Of a stretch of 57,691 nucleotides of DNA, positions 15,749 through 26,500 are shown piece by piece. This DNA comes from Phycisphaerae bacterium (GTDB taxonomy: Bacteria; Planctomycetota; Phycisphaerae; UBA1845). Numbering within the stretch: position 1 is the stretch's first letter; every line of letters starts with the position of its first letter. The translations under genes and the position numbers were made by a program. The DNA lies in NCBI GenBank assembly GCA_029260135.1, contig JAJDDV010000069.1, forward strand, positions 1-57,691, given 5' to 3'. Under the pieces are notes generated by a model that was not told where the DNA came from, did not search any database, and saw only the letters and a program-made list of their open reading frames with translations.

Positions 15749-18541
15749 ATGGCCTGTCCCAATTTGGAGACTCTGGAGCACCTTGTAGGCAACCGCTTGC
15801 CTCCGGATCAACATTCGGACGTCAAGGCGCATGTGCAGGGCTGCTCTGAGTGTACTCAACGTTGTGAAGAGCTGCCTCAAAACGAGCGTCTACTTGGCGA
15901 GATCGATCGCGTCTTGCCACTGGGCGCGACCGGAGACGATCGAGCGGCATCGCCGCCGAAATCGATCAGTGGTTACACGATCATCCGGGAACTCGGTCGC
16001 GGTGGAATGGGCGTCGTCTATGAAGCTCGGCAGGAGTCGCCTCGACGCAACGTAGCGATGAAGGTCCTTCGCTCAGGAGGAGGGCTGAACGGGCATCAGG
16101 CGGCCTCTCTGCGCCGTGAGGCACAGGCACTCGCACGACTCAAGCATCCGGGCATCGCCGCCGTACACGAGGCCGGACAGACCGACGACGGCGACCCGTA
16201 TTTCGTAATGGAGTTGGTCGACGGGTCTCCACTGAGTGACTTTGCGCGCGCGAAGGTACTTGACCTACGTGACCGTCTCGCGCTGTTCCGCAACGTCTGC
16301 GACGCGGTCGCCTACGCCCATCAGCGTGGCGTGATCCACCGCGATATCAAGCCTTCGAATGTCCTGGTCGACGCTTCCGGCCAACCGAAACTGCTGGATT
16401 TCGGGTTGGCGCGGATCACAGACAGTGACGTGACCTTGACGACAGTCGTAACCGAGATCGGAAAGATCCAGGGGACACTGCCCTACATGAGCCCGGAACA
16501 GGCGCGCGGCGATCCGGACGACGTCGACCTGCGCAGCGATGTGTACTCGCTCGGCGTCGTTCTATATGAGCTTCTCACCGGCCAACTACCGTACGCCGTC
16601 GATCGGGTGCTTCTTCCGGAGGCAGTACGTGTCATTTGCGACGAAGAACCGCAAAAACCAAGCACGGTCAACCGCACTCTTCGCGGCGATCTTGAGACCA
16701 TCGTGCTCAAGGCCCTGGCCAAAAGCCCGGATCGACGCTACCCAAGCGTCGAGGCTCTGCACGAGGACATACGGCGACATCTGTCGCACGAGCCGATTCT
16801 CGCTCGGCCTCCCAGTGCTACATACCTGTTCCGCAGGCTTGTGGCACGCCACAAGGCCCCTTCTGCGTTTGTCGCCGCAGTGCTTCTGCTGATAACCGGG
16901 TTTGGGATATGGATGACTCTCCTGTATCGCGATGCAACCACAGCCCGAGACGCCGAGAAAGTGGCACACATTGAAGCCGACCAAGAGGCTGAGAATGCAC
17001 GAGAGATTCAAGAGTTTCTGCAGAACATGCTCGCGACCCTTGAACCCGCTAAGGACGGGATCGATGTGACCGTCCGGCAAGTTCTCGATGACGCATCAGA
17101 GTCGATAGGCGACCGATTCAGCGATCGACCGCTGATCGAAGCGCACCTTCGTGAGACGATCGGGAACAGCTTCTACGCGCTGGGCCTGTATCATCAGGCT
17201 GAGCTGCACCAGGTTTCCGCGGCCCGCATCTTCCGCCACGTGCTAGGCGATCAGCATCCGACCACGCTTTCGTCAATCAACAATCTGGCAAACACACTCT
17301 ATTTGGACGGCAAGATCGTCGAACTGGAAGGGCCCCACAGAAGAACACTGGAGATTCGCCGCCGTATCCTGGGAGAAGAGCACCCGGACACGGTTACCTC
17401 GATGAACAATTTGGCCCTTGCGCTCCGACGGCAACGCGAGTTTGCAGGCGCGAAGGAGCTTCTCAGACGCGCGGTGCAGATCCGCCGTCGCATTCAGGGT
17501 GAAGAGCATCCGGCTACGCTTGGCTCAATGGGTAATCTGGCCCTTGTTCTTTGGGATCGGCGCGAATACGCCGAAGCGGAAGCACTCTACCGGGAGATAG
17601 TCACGTGTTACCGGCGCACCCTGGGCAGTGAGCACCCCGATACCCTTACCTCTATGAGCCACCTGGGCAATCTGCTCCGGATTCAGGGTAAGTACCAGCA
17701 GGCGGAAGTGCATCTTCAACAGGCGGTGGAGATCCAAAATCGCGTCCTCGGCGAGGAACACCGGGGCACGCTGGCCTCGATGGATCGATTGACCGCTGTG
17801 CTTACCTCCCAACGCAAATACGACGAAGCAGAGGCACTCTGTCGCCGAACGGTGGCGATCGGGACCCGCACCCTTGGCGAGGAACACCGCGGCCCATTGG
17901 GTTCGATGTGCCGCTTGGGCCTCGTGCTCGGTTATCAAGGAAGGTACCAGGAGGCTGAAGAGCTCCTTCGCCGAACGCTGGAAATCCAAAAGCGTGTTCT
18001 CGGCGACAAGGTCCTCGGCCCCTGGCGATGCCAGCGCGCATTGGCGATGGTGTTGAAGAAGAAGGGTGACTACACCGCGGCCGAACAGATATACCGTGAG
18101 GGCCTGGCACTGGCGAAACGCGTACGCGGCAATGACGACCCGGTGGTGGCTGCGAGCCTGCTCCTGTTAGGCATTGCGCTGAAGGAACAGGGGACACTCG
18201 AAGAGGCCGACATCGTACTGCGAGAGGCCGTTGGGAGTTTTCGCGCTGCGCTGGGCGAGGAATTCTGGGAAACGGCCAACGCGCGAAGTCATCACGGTGA
18301 GTGTCTTACCAAGATCGGCCAGTACGAGAACGCGGAGCAAGAACTGCTGACGGGTTATGATCGGCTGAGTAACGCACTGGGAAAGGACCACCGCAATACC
18401 TTGCAGGCCCTCGAACGCCTCGTCGATCTCTACGAAGCCTGGGGCAGACTCAACGAGGCGGCCAAGTGGCGCGTCAAGAGCGAGACGGAATCGCAACCGA
18501 GCGCCGAGCGTGAGAAGGCACACACGGCCGGATCCAAGTGA
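15749..18541 (+). CDS. Membrane Ser/Thr protein kinase with anti-sigma-like N-terminus and TPR tail
   Basis: The protein has 930 residues. Residues 1-50 carry an HxxxCxxC motif (His28, Cys32, Cys35), as in zinc-type anti-sigma domains. Residues 75-350 are a Hanks-type kinase: glycine loop ELGRGGMG (81-88), catalytic Lys105 in VAMK, HRDIKPSN (197-204), DFG (217-219) and SPE (248-250), so it should be active. One membrane segment lies at about 371-393. From about 455 to 920 it is built of tetratricopeptide repeats of kinesin-light-chain type (repeated LGEEHPDTLTSM and EYAEAEALYR patterns). The kinase is thus cytoplasmic and the TPR region is predicted to lie across the membrane. It follows the ECF sigma gene by 12 bp with a GAGGAG site. 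A fragment resembling its own tail follows at 18620. The inferred role is signal-dependent control of the sigma factor. Confidence 0.92.
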   Translation: MACPNLETLEHLVGNRLPPDQHSDVKAHVQGCSECTQRCEELPQNERLLGEIDRVLPLGATGDDRAASPPKSISGYTIIRELGRGGMGVVYEARQESPRRNVAMKVLRSGGGLNGHQAASLRREAQALARLKHPGIAAVHEAGQTDDGDPYFVMELVDGSPLSDFARAKVLDLRDRLALFRNVCDAVAYAHQRGVIHRDIKPSNVLVDASGQPKLLDFGLARITDSDVTLTTVVTEIGKIQGTLPYMSPEQARGDPDDVDLRSDVYSLGVVLYELLTGQLPYAVDRVLLPEAVRVICDEEPQKPSTVNRTLRGDLETIVLKALAKSPDRRYPSVEALHEDIRRHLSHEPILARPPSATYLFRRLVARHKAPSAFVAAVLLLITGFGIWMTLLYRDATTARDAEKVAHIEADQEAENAREIQEFLQNMLATLEPAKDGIDVTVRQVLDDASESIGDRFSDRPLIEAHLRETIGNSFYALGLYHQAELHQVSAARIFRHVLGDQHPTTLSSINNLANTLYLDGKIVELEGPHRRTLEIRRRILGEEHPDTVTSMNNLALALRRQREFAGAKELLRRAVQIRRRIQGEEHPATLGSMGNLALVLWDRREYAEAEALYREIVTCYRRTLGSEHPDTLTSMSHLGNLLRIQGKYQQAEVHLQQAVEIQNRVLGEEHRGTLASMDRLTAVLTSQRKYDEAEALCRRTVAIGTRTLGEEHRGPLGSMCRLGLVLGYQGRYQEAEELLRRTLEIQKRVLGDKVLGPWRCQRALAMVLKKKGDYTAAEQIYREGLALAKRVRGNDDPVVAASLLLLGIALKEQGTLEEADIVLREAVGSFRAALGEEFWETANARSHHGECLTKIGQYENAEQELLTGYDRLSNALGKDHRNTLQALERLVDLYEAWGRLNEAAKWRVKSETESQPSAEREKAHTAGSK

Positions 18542-18619
18542 CGGCTTGCTCTTGACAGGCGTCCTTCTACGAAGCTACGCGTGCAACCTCCAGAACACTA
18601 GCAGCGTGTCTGTCCAGGT

Positions 18620-19114
18620 GTGCCGGGAAAGAACTGTCGTTTCGATAGAGGCGAACCCGACGTGGCGGAACGGCTGTTTCGAAAGGCGCTGGAATGGTCC
18701 CGCGAGGACTATCCGAACGGATCTGCGAGCACGCTTGTGGCAGAGTTGGGTCTGGCCAATGTGATGCGAGATCGAGGCGAATACGCCGAGGCGACGCTAC
18801 GCTATGAAGACGCGGTCGCGTCTGCGCTCGAGCTTCGTGACTTGGCGATGGAGTTGAGGTCGCGAACAGATTACGGCCAGTGCCTCTTGTCCACATCGCG
18901 ATTCGAGGATGCCGAGGTACAGTTACTCGCAGCCTATGAAACGTCGAAGGGCATGTCCCAGAACGGATTAGGCTGGAAGGAGCTCAGATTCCAATTGATC
19001 ACCCTCTATGAAGCGTGGGAGAAGCCCGACGAAGCTCAGAAGTGGAGTGCGACCTATACTCCATCGAGTGTCGCTACGCAAAGCGGACAGTACGACCTCG
19101 CAAACGGCAACTAG
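18620..19114 (+). pseudogene. TPR-domain fragment, remnant of a kinase-TPR paralogue
   Basis: The frame is open for about 164 codons and resembles the C-terminal TPR part of the preceding kinase. RSRTDYGQCLLSTSRFEDAEV with AAYETSK matches ARSHHGECLTKIGQYENAEQ with TGYDRLS, and LITLYEAWEKPDEAQKWSA matches RLVDLYEAWGRLNEAAKWRV. There is no kinase domain, no signal peptide and no clear ribosome binding site, and a TAG in the same frame lies between it and the kinase stop. I read it as the surviving 3' end of a second kinase-TPR gene, left after deletion or unequal recombination. It might still be translated as a small TPR protein. Confidence 0.6.
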
Positions 19115-19605
19115 TGCTTCGTTACACCTCAGATGATGGATGCCATCCGGTGGAGGCCGCCGAAGCCCGACGAGGTCCGGGCCCGCCATGCCGCCACCAC
19201 GATCACATGGCGGCGCTTCGCTTGGCCATGCCACCCATCATTTCACGTGTCAAAGAGCACTAGCGCAAGCTCTATACAAGTGTAGCGTCTTGAACTACTC
19301 TGCACGCGGACAACACGGTACTTTCCCCGCTACACTTGGGCGTTACACGCTTTAGCCCGCGACCTCACCTCCCCCACGCGATGCGCAACAAGACCCGCAC
19401 TTCCCTTATCCCGGGTTGTCTCTCCGTGAATCTGGACTTCCTCAACAGCATTCTCCTCCTGACAACCGCCGGGCCAGATGGTCGAAGTCTGGAAGACGCG
19501 TCTCATTGTGAATGGATAGAATATTGGGATGACACGATGCGAAGCGCTCGGGCGAGCTGCTTCTTGATGTGAACAACAGAAACGTAGCGAGTACCGTGAG
19601 TTTGG
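19115..19605. other. Non-coding stretch with a solitary REP-like element
   Basis: This region separates the TPR fragment from the convergent end of the second kinase gene. At about 19206-19235 it contains the module ATGGCGGCGCTTCGCTTGGC followed by CATGCCACCC, which is the same as the repeated module at 56.49-56.73 kb. A small frame at 19336-19572 has no ribosome binding site and I do not regard it as a gene. Confidence 0.55.
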
Positions 19606-22503
19606 TCAGCGCGTCTCAGGAGGGTCTTTCGAGGCTCGACTCGTCCATGACTCTTCCACCTTCTTCAGCTTCGCGCGCCAGTCGTCGGCAACCTCCGGTT
19701 TCTTCCAGGCGTCGTAAAGTTTGATCATTCTTGCCAGATTGTCAAGACGGCTACGGCCCCATTTCCTTACCGGCTTGGTGAAGGTTGTTTCCGCTTGAAT
19801 CAGCCATTTCTCGGCTTCCTCAAATCGATCCAAACGGGTCAAGACGAAGCCGAGTCCGCTTGCGGCGTTGGCTGCTGCCAGATTCTCCTCACCTTCCAAC
19901 TCGCGGAGAATCGTGCGCCCCTCACGGCACAATGATTCCGCTTCATCGAGACGGCCGGAAAGCGCGACGGCATGACACAGCGACGTCAACACAACACCCA
20001 CGTCACTCGGTCGAGCGTACTCGGGAGCCCTGCTTAGCGCGAGTGATTCTCTAAGGAGCTTCTCCGCCTCTTTCAGTTTTCCTTGCGCCAACAAGGTGTC
20101 ACCGAGCTGCACTTGGTTGTAACATCGGACCCAATGGTCTGGAAGCTGCTCTTTGAAACGCGAGACCCCCTCACGTTGGTACTTTTCGGCTGACGTATAG
20201 TCTCCTGCATGGAAATCCGATAATCCTATCGCGCACAAACCCCAGGGTATTGTCGCGTGCGAATCACCAAACATCGCACGGCGCATTTCCATGGCTTGTG
20301 CATAATAGGGTCTCGCAAGCGCGAAGTCACCTTGATCACCATACATCATTCCAATCGAGTGCAGGCAGCTGGCAATGCGTGGGTGCGTGGGGCCAAGTGC
20401 CTCTCGGTAGATTGCCAGCGCCCGGCGGTACCCCTCTTGGGCGTCGTCATGCTTCTGTCGGGCAAGATAGACTCGCGCCAAGTTATAGTGTCGATCGGCC
20501 ACGACCACGTGTGTGTCCCCGTAAGTCTTCCGGTCGATAGCGAGGGCTTGAAGGTAGAGCTTCTCGGCCTCCTCCAATCTGCCTTGGCGCCGCACGACAA
20601 TGCCGAGATTGTTGAGGCTCTCCGCCACCCTCGGGTGGTCTTTGTCGAGGTGCTGCTGCCGAATGGCCAGCGCTTCTCGATGGTAGCGCTCAGCCTGCTT
20701 GTAGTCCTCCGACTGCTTAGATATTATCCCAAGCCCATTCAAGGCGTCCGCGACCGGGAGATTATTGACTTCATCTGCGTTCCTGTGTACCCGTAACGCT
20801 TCCTCGAAGAGTTGCTTCGCCGTCTCGTTTTCGCCGAGGTGGCCGTGCAGCTGGCCAAGTACAACAAGGACCTGTCCGATCGCGGGATGGTCAGCCGGTA
20901 GTTCACGACGGCGGATCTGCAAGGAAGTGGAAAGTGCCTGGCGTGCCCGGTTGAACTCGGCGCGATTCGTGAATACAGATCCCAGATTGTACAACAGCTC
21001 CGCTTGGACCAGCGGCTCATCCGCGAGTTCGTCCACGGTACGCTGGAACGCCCGTTCGAGGAGTTCACTCGCCGTGAGGTTCGGATCGGTGTTTTCGAAT
21101 GGGTTAGCTTCCGTGAAGATCTCAATCAGCAGGTTCTTGACGCGGGTGGCGGTCTCGGCTTCGGTTCTGGCTCGCTGCGCCTCCTCTTCAGTTTGTCTCT
21201 CTGCGTCGCGCGCTCTTGAGAGGTTTGCGACGGCAGCCTGGCGTTGTGCCTGCTCGGCCTGTCGCAGCTGCTCCGCCCGACCATACAATGCGGTCATCCA
21301 GACGCTGAAACCCGTCATGAATACGAACAGAACTGCCAGCAGGGTGAACGGTACTCTGTGACGGGCCACAAGCTTGCGGAACTGATACGTTGCGCTAGGC
21401 GGTCGTGCGAGGATCGGCTGCGAGTGTTGAAAGCGGTCAATGTCCTCCGACAGGGCCGCGGCGCTTTGATACCGCCTGTCAGGATCCTTCTCCATCGCCT
21501 TCAGGGCAATCGTCTCCAGGTCGCCGCCCAGGCTTCGATCCACCGTACTGAGTCTGGCGGGCGGCTCTTCGCAGATGATTCGAACGGCCTCGGGCAACAG
21601 CACGCCTTTCGCGTCATACGGCAGGCGTTCGGCGAACGTTTCGTACAACAGCACACCCAGTGAGTAGACGTCGCTACGTAAGTCGATGTCATCCGACTTG
21701 CCGCGGGCCTGTTCGGGGCTCATGTAGGCCAAGGTGCCCTGGATCTTTCCGACGTCCGTGCGCATGGACGTCATGGTGATGTCGGAGTCGGTGATTTTGG
21801 CTAGCCCGAAGTCGAGTATCTTTGGCCGACCCTCCTCGTTCACGAGCACGTTTGAGGGTTTGATGTCGCGATGAATCACGCCTCGCTGATGAGCGTAGTT
21901 AATGGCATCACAGATTGATTTGAAGAGTTCCAACCGTTCGTCGTTTGCAGGTCGCTTGTCCTTGGTGTAGCGGTCAAGCGAAACGCCGTCGACCAGTTCC
22001 ATGGCGAAGTAATGTCGTCCATCCGCTGTGCTTCCGGCTTCATGGATGGCCGCGATTGACGGGTGCCTGAGTCGGGCGAGCGAGCGAATCTCTCGCTCGA
22101 ACAGGCTGAGATTGCGGCGGTCGATGCGGCTTGTCCCGCGAACCACTTTGACGGCCACTTCGCGGTGGGTGCGATCCTGCTTGGCCTTGTAGACGACGCC
22201 CATTCCGCCGTATCCGAGCACGTCGATGATCTCGAACCGGCCGATGCGCTCTCCGATCAGCTTGTCCGCCTGTTCTCTGCTGAAACTCAGCTCGAAGTCG
22301 AGTGCGTCGGAGGGCTCGAGGAACTTGTCGGCCTTGGCTTCGTACGCAAGAAGGGAATCGATTTCCGCGCGGAGCGCGACATCCGTGCCGCAGGCTTCGT
22401 CCAGAAACGGTCCGCGCGCTGACGGTCCAAGCGCTCGCGCCGCCTCGAAGAGCCCCGCGACGTCCTCCCAAGGATGACGGTTGGCGTTCTTCTCGGCATT
22501 CAT
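19606..22503 (-). CDS. Membrane Ser/Thr protein kinase with TPR tail
   Basis: This 965-residue protein is a paralogue of the plus-strand kinase. After an N-terminal helical region typical of sigma-linked planctomycete kinases (WEDVAGLFEAARAL, FLDEACG) comes a Hanks kinase at about 88-360: VLGYGGMG loop, Lys119 in VAVK, HRDIKPSN (211-218), DFG (231-233), SPE (262-264). A membrane segment lies at about 385-406, then an Ala/Glu/Arg-rich coiled stretch (about 408-455), then TPRs to the end (for example EEAEKLYLQALAIDRKTYG). The start overlaps the stop of the upstream ECF sigma gene by 4 bases (ATGA), so the two are translationally coupled. Unlike the other kinase it lacks the HxxxCxxC anti-sigma-like motif. 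It is probably a membrane sensor kinase acting with that sigma factor; the signal is unknown. Confidence 0.92.
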   Translation of the reverse strand: MNAEKNANRHPWEDVAGLFEAARALGPSARGPFLDEACGTDVALRAEIDSLLAYEAKADKFLEPSDALDFELSFSREQADKLIGERIGRFEIIDVLGYGGMGVVYKAKQDRTHREVAVKVVRGTSRIDRRNLSLFEREIRSLARLRHPSIAAIHEAGSTADGRHYFAMELVDGVSLDRYTKDKRPANDERLELFKSICDAINYAHQRGVIHRDIKPSNVLVNEEGRPKILDFGLAKITDSDITMTSMRTDVGKIQGTLAYMSPEQARGKSDDIDLRSDVYSLGVLLYETFAERLPYDAKGVLLPEAVRIICEEPPARLSTVDRSLGGDLETIALKAMEKDPDRRYQSAAALSEDIDRFQHSQPILARPPSATYQFRKLVARHRVPFTLLAVLFVFMTGFSVWMTALYGRAEQLRQAEQAQRQAAVANLSRARDAERQTEEEAQRARTEAETATRVKNLLIEIFTEANPFENTDPNLTASELLERAFQRTVDELADEPLVQAELLYNLGSVFTNRAEFNRARQALSTSLQIRRRELPADHPAIGQVLVVLGQLHGHLGENETAKQLFEEALRVHRNADEVNNLPVADALNGLGIISKQSEDYKQAERYHREALAIRQQHLDKDHPRVAESLNNLGIVVRRQGRLEEAEKLYLQALAIDRKTYGDTHVVVADRHYNLARVYLARQKHDDAQEGYRRALAIYREALGPTHPRIASCLHSIGMMYGDQGDFALARPYYAQAMEMRRAMFGDSHATIPWGLCAIGLSDFHAGDYTSAEKYQREGVSRFKEQLPDHWVRCYNQVQLGDTLLAQGKLKEAEKLLRESLALSRAPEYARPSDVGVVLTSLCHAVALSGRLDEAESLCREGRTILRELEGEENLAAANAASGLGFVLTRLDRFEEAEKWLIQAETTFTKPVRKWGRSRLDNLARMIKLYDAWKKPEVADDWRAKLKKVEESWTSRASKDPPETR

Positions 22504-23117
22504 GACTTGTCCATGGTGCGCAACAGCCAGGCTTTTGCCGTAGCCCAGTCGGACTTCACGGTTCGATCGGTGACGCCGAGCACTTCCGCGGTCTCCTCGA
22601 CGGTCAAACCGCCGAAGAACCGAAGTTCCACGACGCGGCTCGGGCGCTGGTCGAGTCGGCTCAGTTCGGTCAACGCTTCGTCGAGAGCGACCAAGTCGAT
22701 CGCCCTGTCCTCAAATGCGATGATTGCTTCGTCGAGGGGAAGTTTTTTTCTATCACCACCTCGTTTCAGGCGTCCCTTGTTGCGCGCGTGGTCGATGAGG
22801 ATGTGGCGCATGACCGCGGCCGCCACGCGGAAGAAGTGGCTACGCCCATCCCATTCCTGTGGCTTACTTTCGGTGATCTTAAGGTAGGCTTCATGAACCA
22901 ACGCCGTGGCCTGCAGTGTGTGGTCTGGACGCTCGTTGTTCAGATAGATGTTGGCCAGAGACCGCAGTTGGCTGTAGACGACGGGGAGCAGATCCCTCGC
23001 GGCAGAGCGATCGCCATCGGTCAGGGAATCGAGGATTCGGGTGACGTCGGGCTCGGACAGCTTCGGGGGTGGCTCAGCTTGCGAACTGTCGGTATTGGGA
23101 TCGTATTTAGGATCCAC
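22500..23117 (-). CDS. ECF-type sigma factor of the Sig-70_X6 (TIGR02999-like) group
   Basis: Residues run from an acidic N-terminus into TRILDSLTDGDRSAARDLLP, then YSQLRSLANIYLNNERPDHT, LQATALVHEAYLKI and SHFFRVAAAVMRHILIDHAR, the hallmark order of the TIGR02999 ECF-like family common in Planctomycetota and Acidobacteria. Region 4 is RVVELRFFGGLTVEETAEVL followed by GVTDRTVKSDWATAKAWL. I place the start at a GTG at 23117 because the longer frame (to a TTG at 23177) adds only an Arg/Cys-rich stretch unlike the family; the ribosome binding site does not settle it. The stop overlaps the kinase start (ATGA). Members of this family are typically encoded next to Ser/Thr kinases, as here. Confidence 0.88.
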   Translation of the reverse strand: MDPKYDPNTDSSQAEPPPKLSEPDVTRILDSLTDGDRSAARDLLPVVYSQLRSLANIYLNNERPDHTLQATALVHEAYLKITESKPQEWDGRSHFFRVAAAVMRHILIDHARNKGRLKRGGDRKKLPLDEAIIAFEDRAIDLVALDEALTELSRLDQRPSRVVELRFFGGLTVEETAEVLGVTDRTVKSDWATAKAWLLRTMDKS

Positions 23118-23599
23118 AGATCGGCCCCATGTAGCTCTCCGGCAGGCGCGCGAACAACGAACCACTGGAGTTGCCAAATCCTCGTGGGCAAGAATACGCC
23201 CTCGTTGCCGCCCGAACCAGGTGATGATGGTAGTTTACCTCACTGCGCAGCGACATGCCAGCGCCTGAACATCCGATAATACCAGCCGCCAGCGTCCCCT
23301 GGTGGCCTTCGTTCAGGCCAGATGTAGTGAAGGGTCTGCACCAGGACGTAGGCGAGCGCCGTACTCGGAATCCGAGGTCATCTCGTTAGGGGGTGCAGCG
23401 TAAGTGATACCGCAAAAAACTCTTCCCCATCTGAACCTGAAGGGAGCCCCTGAGTGTGAGGCGACCAGGACCCGCTGGGTGGCGGCCGGTAATGCCCTGC
23501 CCAATTTCGCCGGTCGGGCGAGATGACTTCTCTTCCGGCTTGGTCATGACGGCATTTTTGTCTGCAATCGGAAATCTTCTTCTCGCTGGAGGTAAGACA
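23118..23599. other. Divergent promoter region, nothing specific recognised
   Basis: About 480 bp lie between the divergent ECF sigma gene and the Cys-repeat protein. Frames crossing it are extensions of the neighbours without their own start signals. The only feature I can support is GGAGG seven bases before the ATG at 23600. Confidence 0.4.
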
Positions 23600-26500
23600 A
23601 TGAAATCCCATGGTGTGTCGGAAGTGTGTCTGTCCTGCGATGGTCCGAGATTCGCGACTCATCGCCTGGTACGCAGCAGAAGCTGCTGGGGTGTAGCGTT
23701 CCTGCTGGCGCTGACCAGTGCCGCTTCCGTTCGCGCGCAGGTCTGTGGCGATGGGGTTCGTCATCAGGTCGAGGCGTGCGACGACGGAAACGTCGTGGAT
23801 GGTGACGGCTGTTCGTCGAGTTGCACGCTCGAACCGGGCTTTCAATGCGCCCGCCCCGATGGCAGACTGACCGTTTGCAGGGCCATCGTCTGCGGCGATG
23901 GGTTTCGTGATTTGGGCGAGGTATGCGACGACGGAAACGTCGTAGACGGTGACGGCTGTTCGTCGAGCTGCGCGATCGAAACCGGCTTTTACTGCTTCGG
24001 CCACCGCTACCAACTGGACGTTTGCAGGCCCAAAAACGTGTGCGGTGATGGGTTCGATGATCACGGCGAGGGATGCGACGACGGCAACGTCGTGGATGGT
24101 GACGGCTGTTCATCGAGCTGCACGCTCGAACCGGGGTTTTTCTGCAACCTTCATCGCCTCAGACTGACTGTTTGCACGCCTATCGTCTGCGGCGATGCGG
24201 TCCGTGATTCGGGCGAGAATTGCGACGACGGAAACGCCGTGGATGGTGACGGCTGTTCGTCGAGCTGCACGCTCGAACCGGGCTTTTTCTGCATGCTCCC
24301 CACCCGCGGGCTGTCCGTTTGTTGGGCTACCATCTGCGGCGACGGCAACATTGAGTCGGGCGAGCGATGCGACGACGGGAACGTTGTGGATGGTGACGGG
24401 TGTTCGTCTCTCTGCGAGCTTGAACCAGGTTTTGTCTGCTCGGGTCTTCCCGGCTCGGGTCAGCCGAGCCTGTGCCGGGCCATCGTCTGCGGCGATGGGA
24501 TCCGTGAGTCGGGCGAGAATTGCGACGACGGCAACGTCGTGGACGGTGACGGCTGTTCGTCGATCTGCAAGCTCGAAACGGGCTTTATCTGCACCGACCA
24601 CAGCTATCGCACCGTTTGCCGGGCTATCGTCTGCGGTGATGGGATGCGCGAGTCGGGCGAGCTATGCGACGATGGGAACGTCGTGGACGGTGACGGGTGT
24701 TCCTCGAGCTGCATCTCCGAATCGGGTTTTGTTTGCACTGGCCGCTCCGGCGGGCTGAGCGTTTGCCGGGCTATCGTATGCGGCGACGGGATCATCGAAG
24801 GCGGCGAGCTCTGCGACGACGGGAACCCGTTAGACGGTGACGGCTGTTCGTCTCTTTGCGACATTGAACCGGGATTCTCCTGTTCGGGTGAGCCAAGTTT
24901 GTGCGCCCTGCCGGGCACCAGCTGCTGCGAGGAGCATCCAACACCCGGCTGTGACGACCCGATCATTCAAGATTGTGTATGTTCTCAGTTTGGAATGTGG
25001 GACTGCTGCCTGTTCGTGTGGCATCCCTTGTGTGCAGACGTGGCGAACCAATGTGGCGCATCTTGCTTTGGCTGCGGCGATGGCATCGTTGCACCCGGCG
25101 AGCAGTGCGACGGTCCCGACGATTTGGCTTGCCCCGGCCAGTGTCAACCCGATTGCACCTGTCCGCTGCTCCCGGTCTGTGGTGACGGGGTGGCAAATCA
25201 GCCGAGCGAGCAGTGCGACGGTCTCGACGATGGGGCCTGCTTTGGCCTGTGCCAACTCGATTGCACATGTCCGCCGCTCCCGGTCTGTGGTGACGGTGTG
25301 ATTGAAGTGGGTGAAGCATGTGATGACGGGAACGTGCTTGGTGGCGACGGTTGCGGCGCTAGCTGCTTCGTGGAGAGTGGTTTTGAGTGTTCAGGACAGC
25401 CGAGCGTCTGTAGTGAGATCTCTTGTACAATACCGCCATCCGGCATGGTGAGCTGGTGGCCGGGTGACGGGAGCGCCGACGACATTCAGGGCGGCAGAAA
25501 CGGCACACTTGTCAACGGGGCCACCTTCGCTAACGGAATGGTCGGACAAGCGCTGAGCCTTGACGGCGTCGACGACTACGTGTCCATTCCCGACAACGAC
25601 CTGTGGACGTTTCCGGCGAGTGACTTTTCGATCGACCTCTGGATCAATCTGAGAGTCGTTAAAGTCGGCTCAGTCGGTCACCCTGGACAGATCTTCATCG
25701 GTCATGACGAAGGCAGTGGATATAGGAACAAATGGCTACTAGGACTGGGCGGGGGAGTACTGTTTTTTCATATCAACGATCCCGGCGGAAATTCCGTGTT
25801 CATAGGACAGTTTCCGTTTTCTCCCAGTGCAGGGCAGTGGTATCACGTCACGGTCACAAGAGGTGGAAGTAGTTTCACCTTCTACGTGGACGGCGTGCCG
25901 GTCGGTTCCACCACGAACGCTACTCCGATTCCGAACGCCAATGCGCCGCTTACCATCGGACAGGCTGAGGGGCTGGGTTTCGTGGATGGACTGATCGATG
26001 AGGTCGAGATCTTCAGCCGGGCGCTCAGCGCCGCGGAAATCCTCGCCATCTACAACGCCGGAAGTGCGGGTAAGTGCAAGTCCTCCGCGGTCGACACAGA
26101 CGGCGACGGCATTGTGGATGACGTGGACAACTGCCCGTCCACTCCGAATCCGGACCAGATGGACACCGACGCAAGCGGCATCGGTGATGCCTGTCAGCCA
26201 TGTTACGGCCAACTCCTCGACGAAGGCGGGTTCGAGAATCGTGGCGAGTCCTGGCAGCGATCCAGCAACGGCGGGCGATCTGTCGTCGAACTCGATTCCG
26301 CTGCAGGTGATCACGCTCTACAAATGCTGGGAAGCGCCTTGTACCCGCGCACCGTCACTCAAGCGGTGTCGGTCAACGGGAACGCCAGCTACCAACTCAA
26401 TGTGTGGGTCGAGACGAGTTGGGTCGGAGGGGATGGTGTTACGACACAAGTCACCTGGCTGGACGAGGAAGAGAACGAAATCCAGACGGATGTCACCGGC

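Noticed and set aside
19336..19572. Possible small gene between the TPR fragment and the second kinase
   Set aside because: No ribosome binding site, no signal or domain, and it lies in a region with a REP-like element.
23741..24895. Regular repeats resembling a CRISPR array
   Set aside because: Units are about 140 bp, continue one reading frame and encode a known Cys repeat; there are no short repeats with unique spacers.
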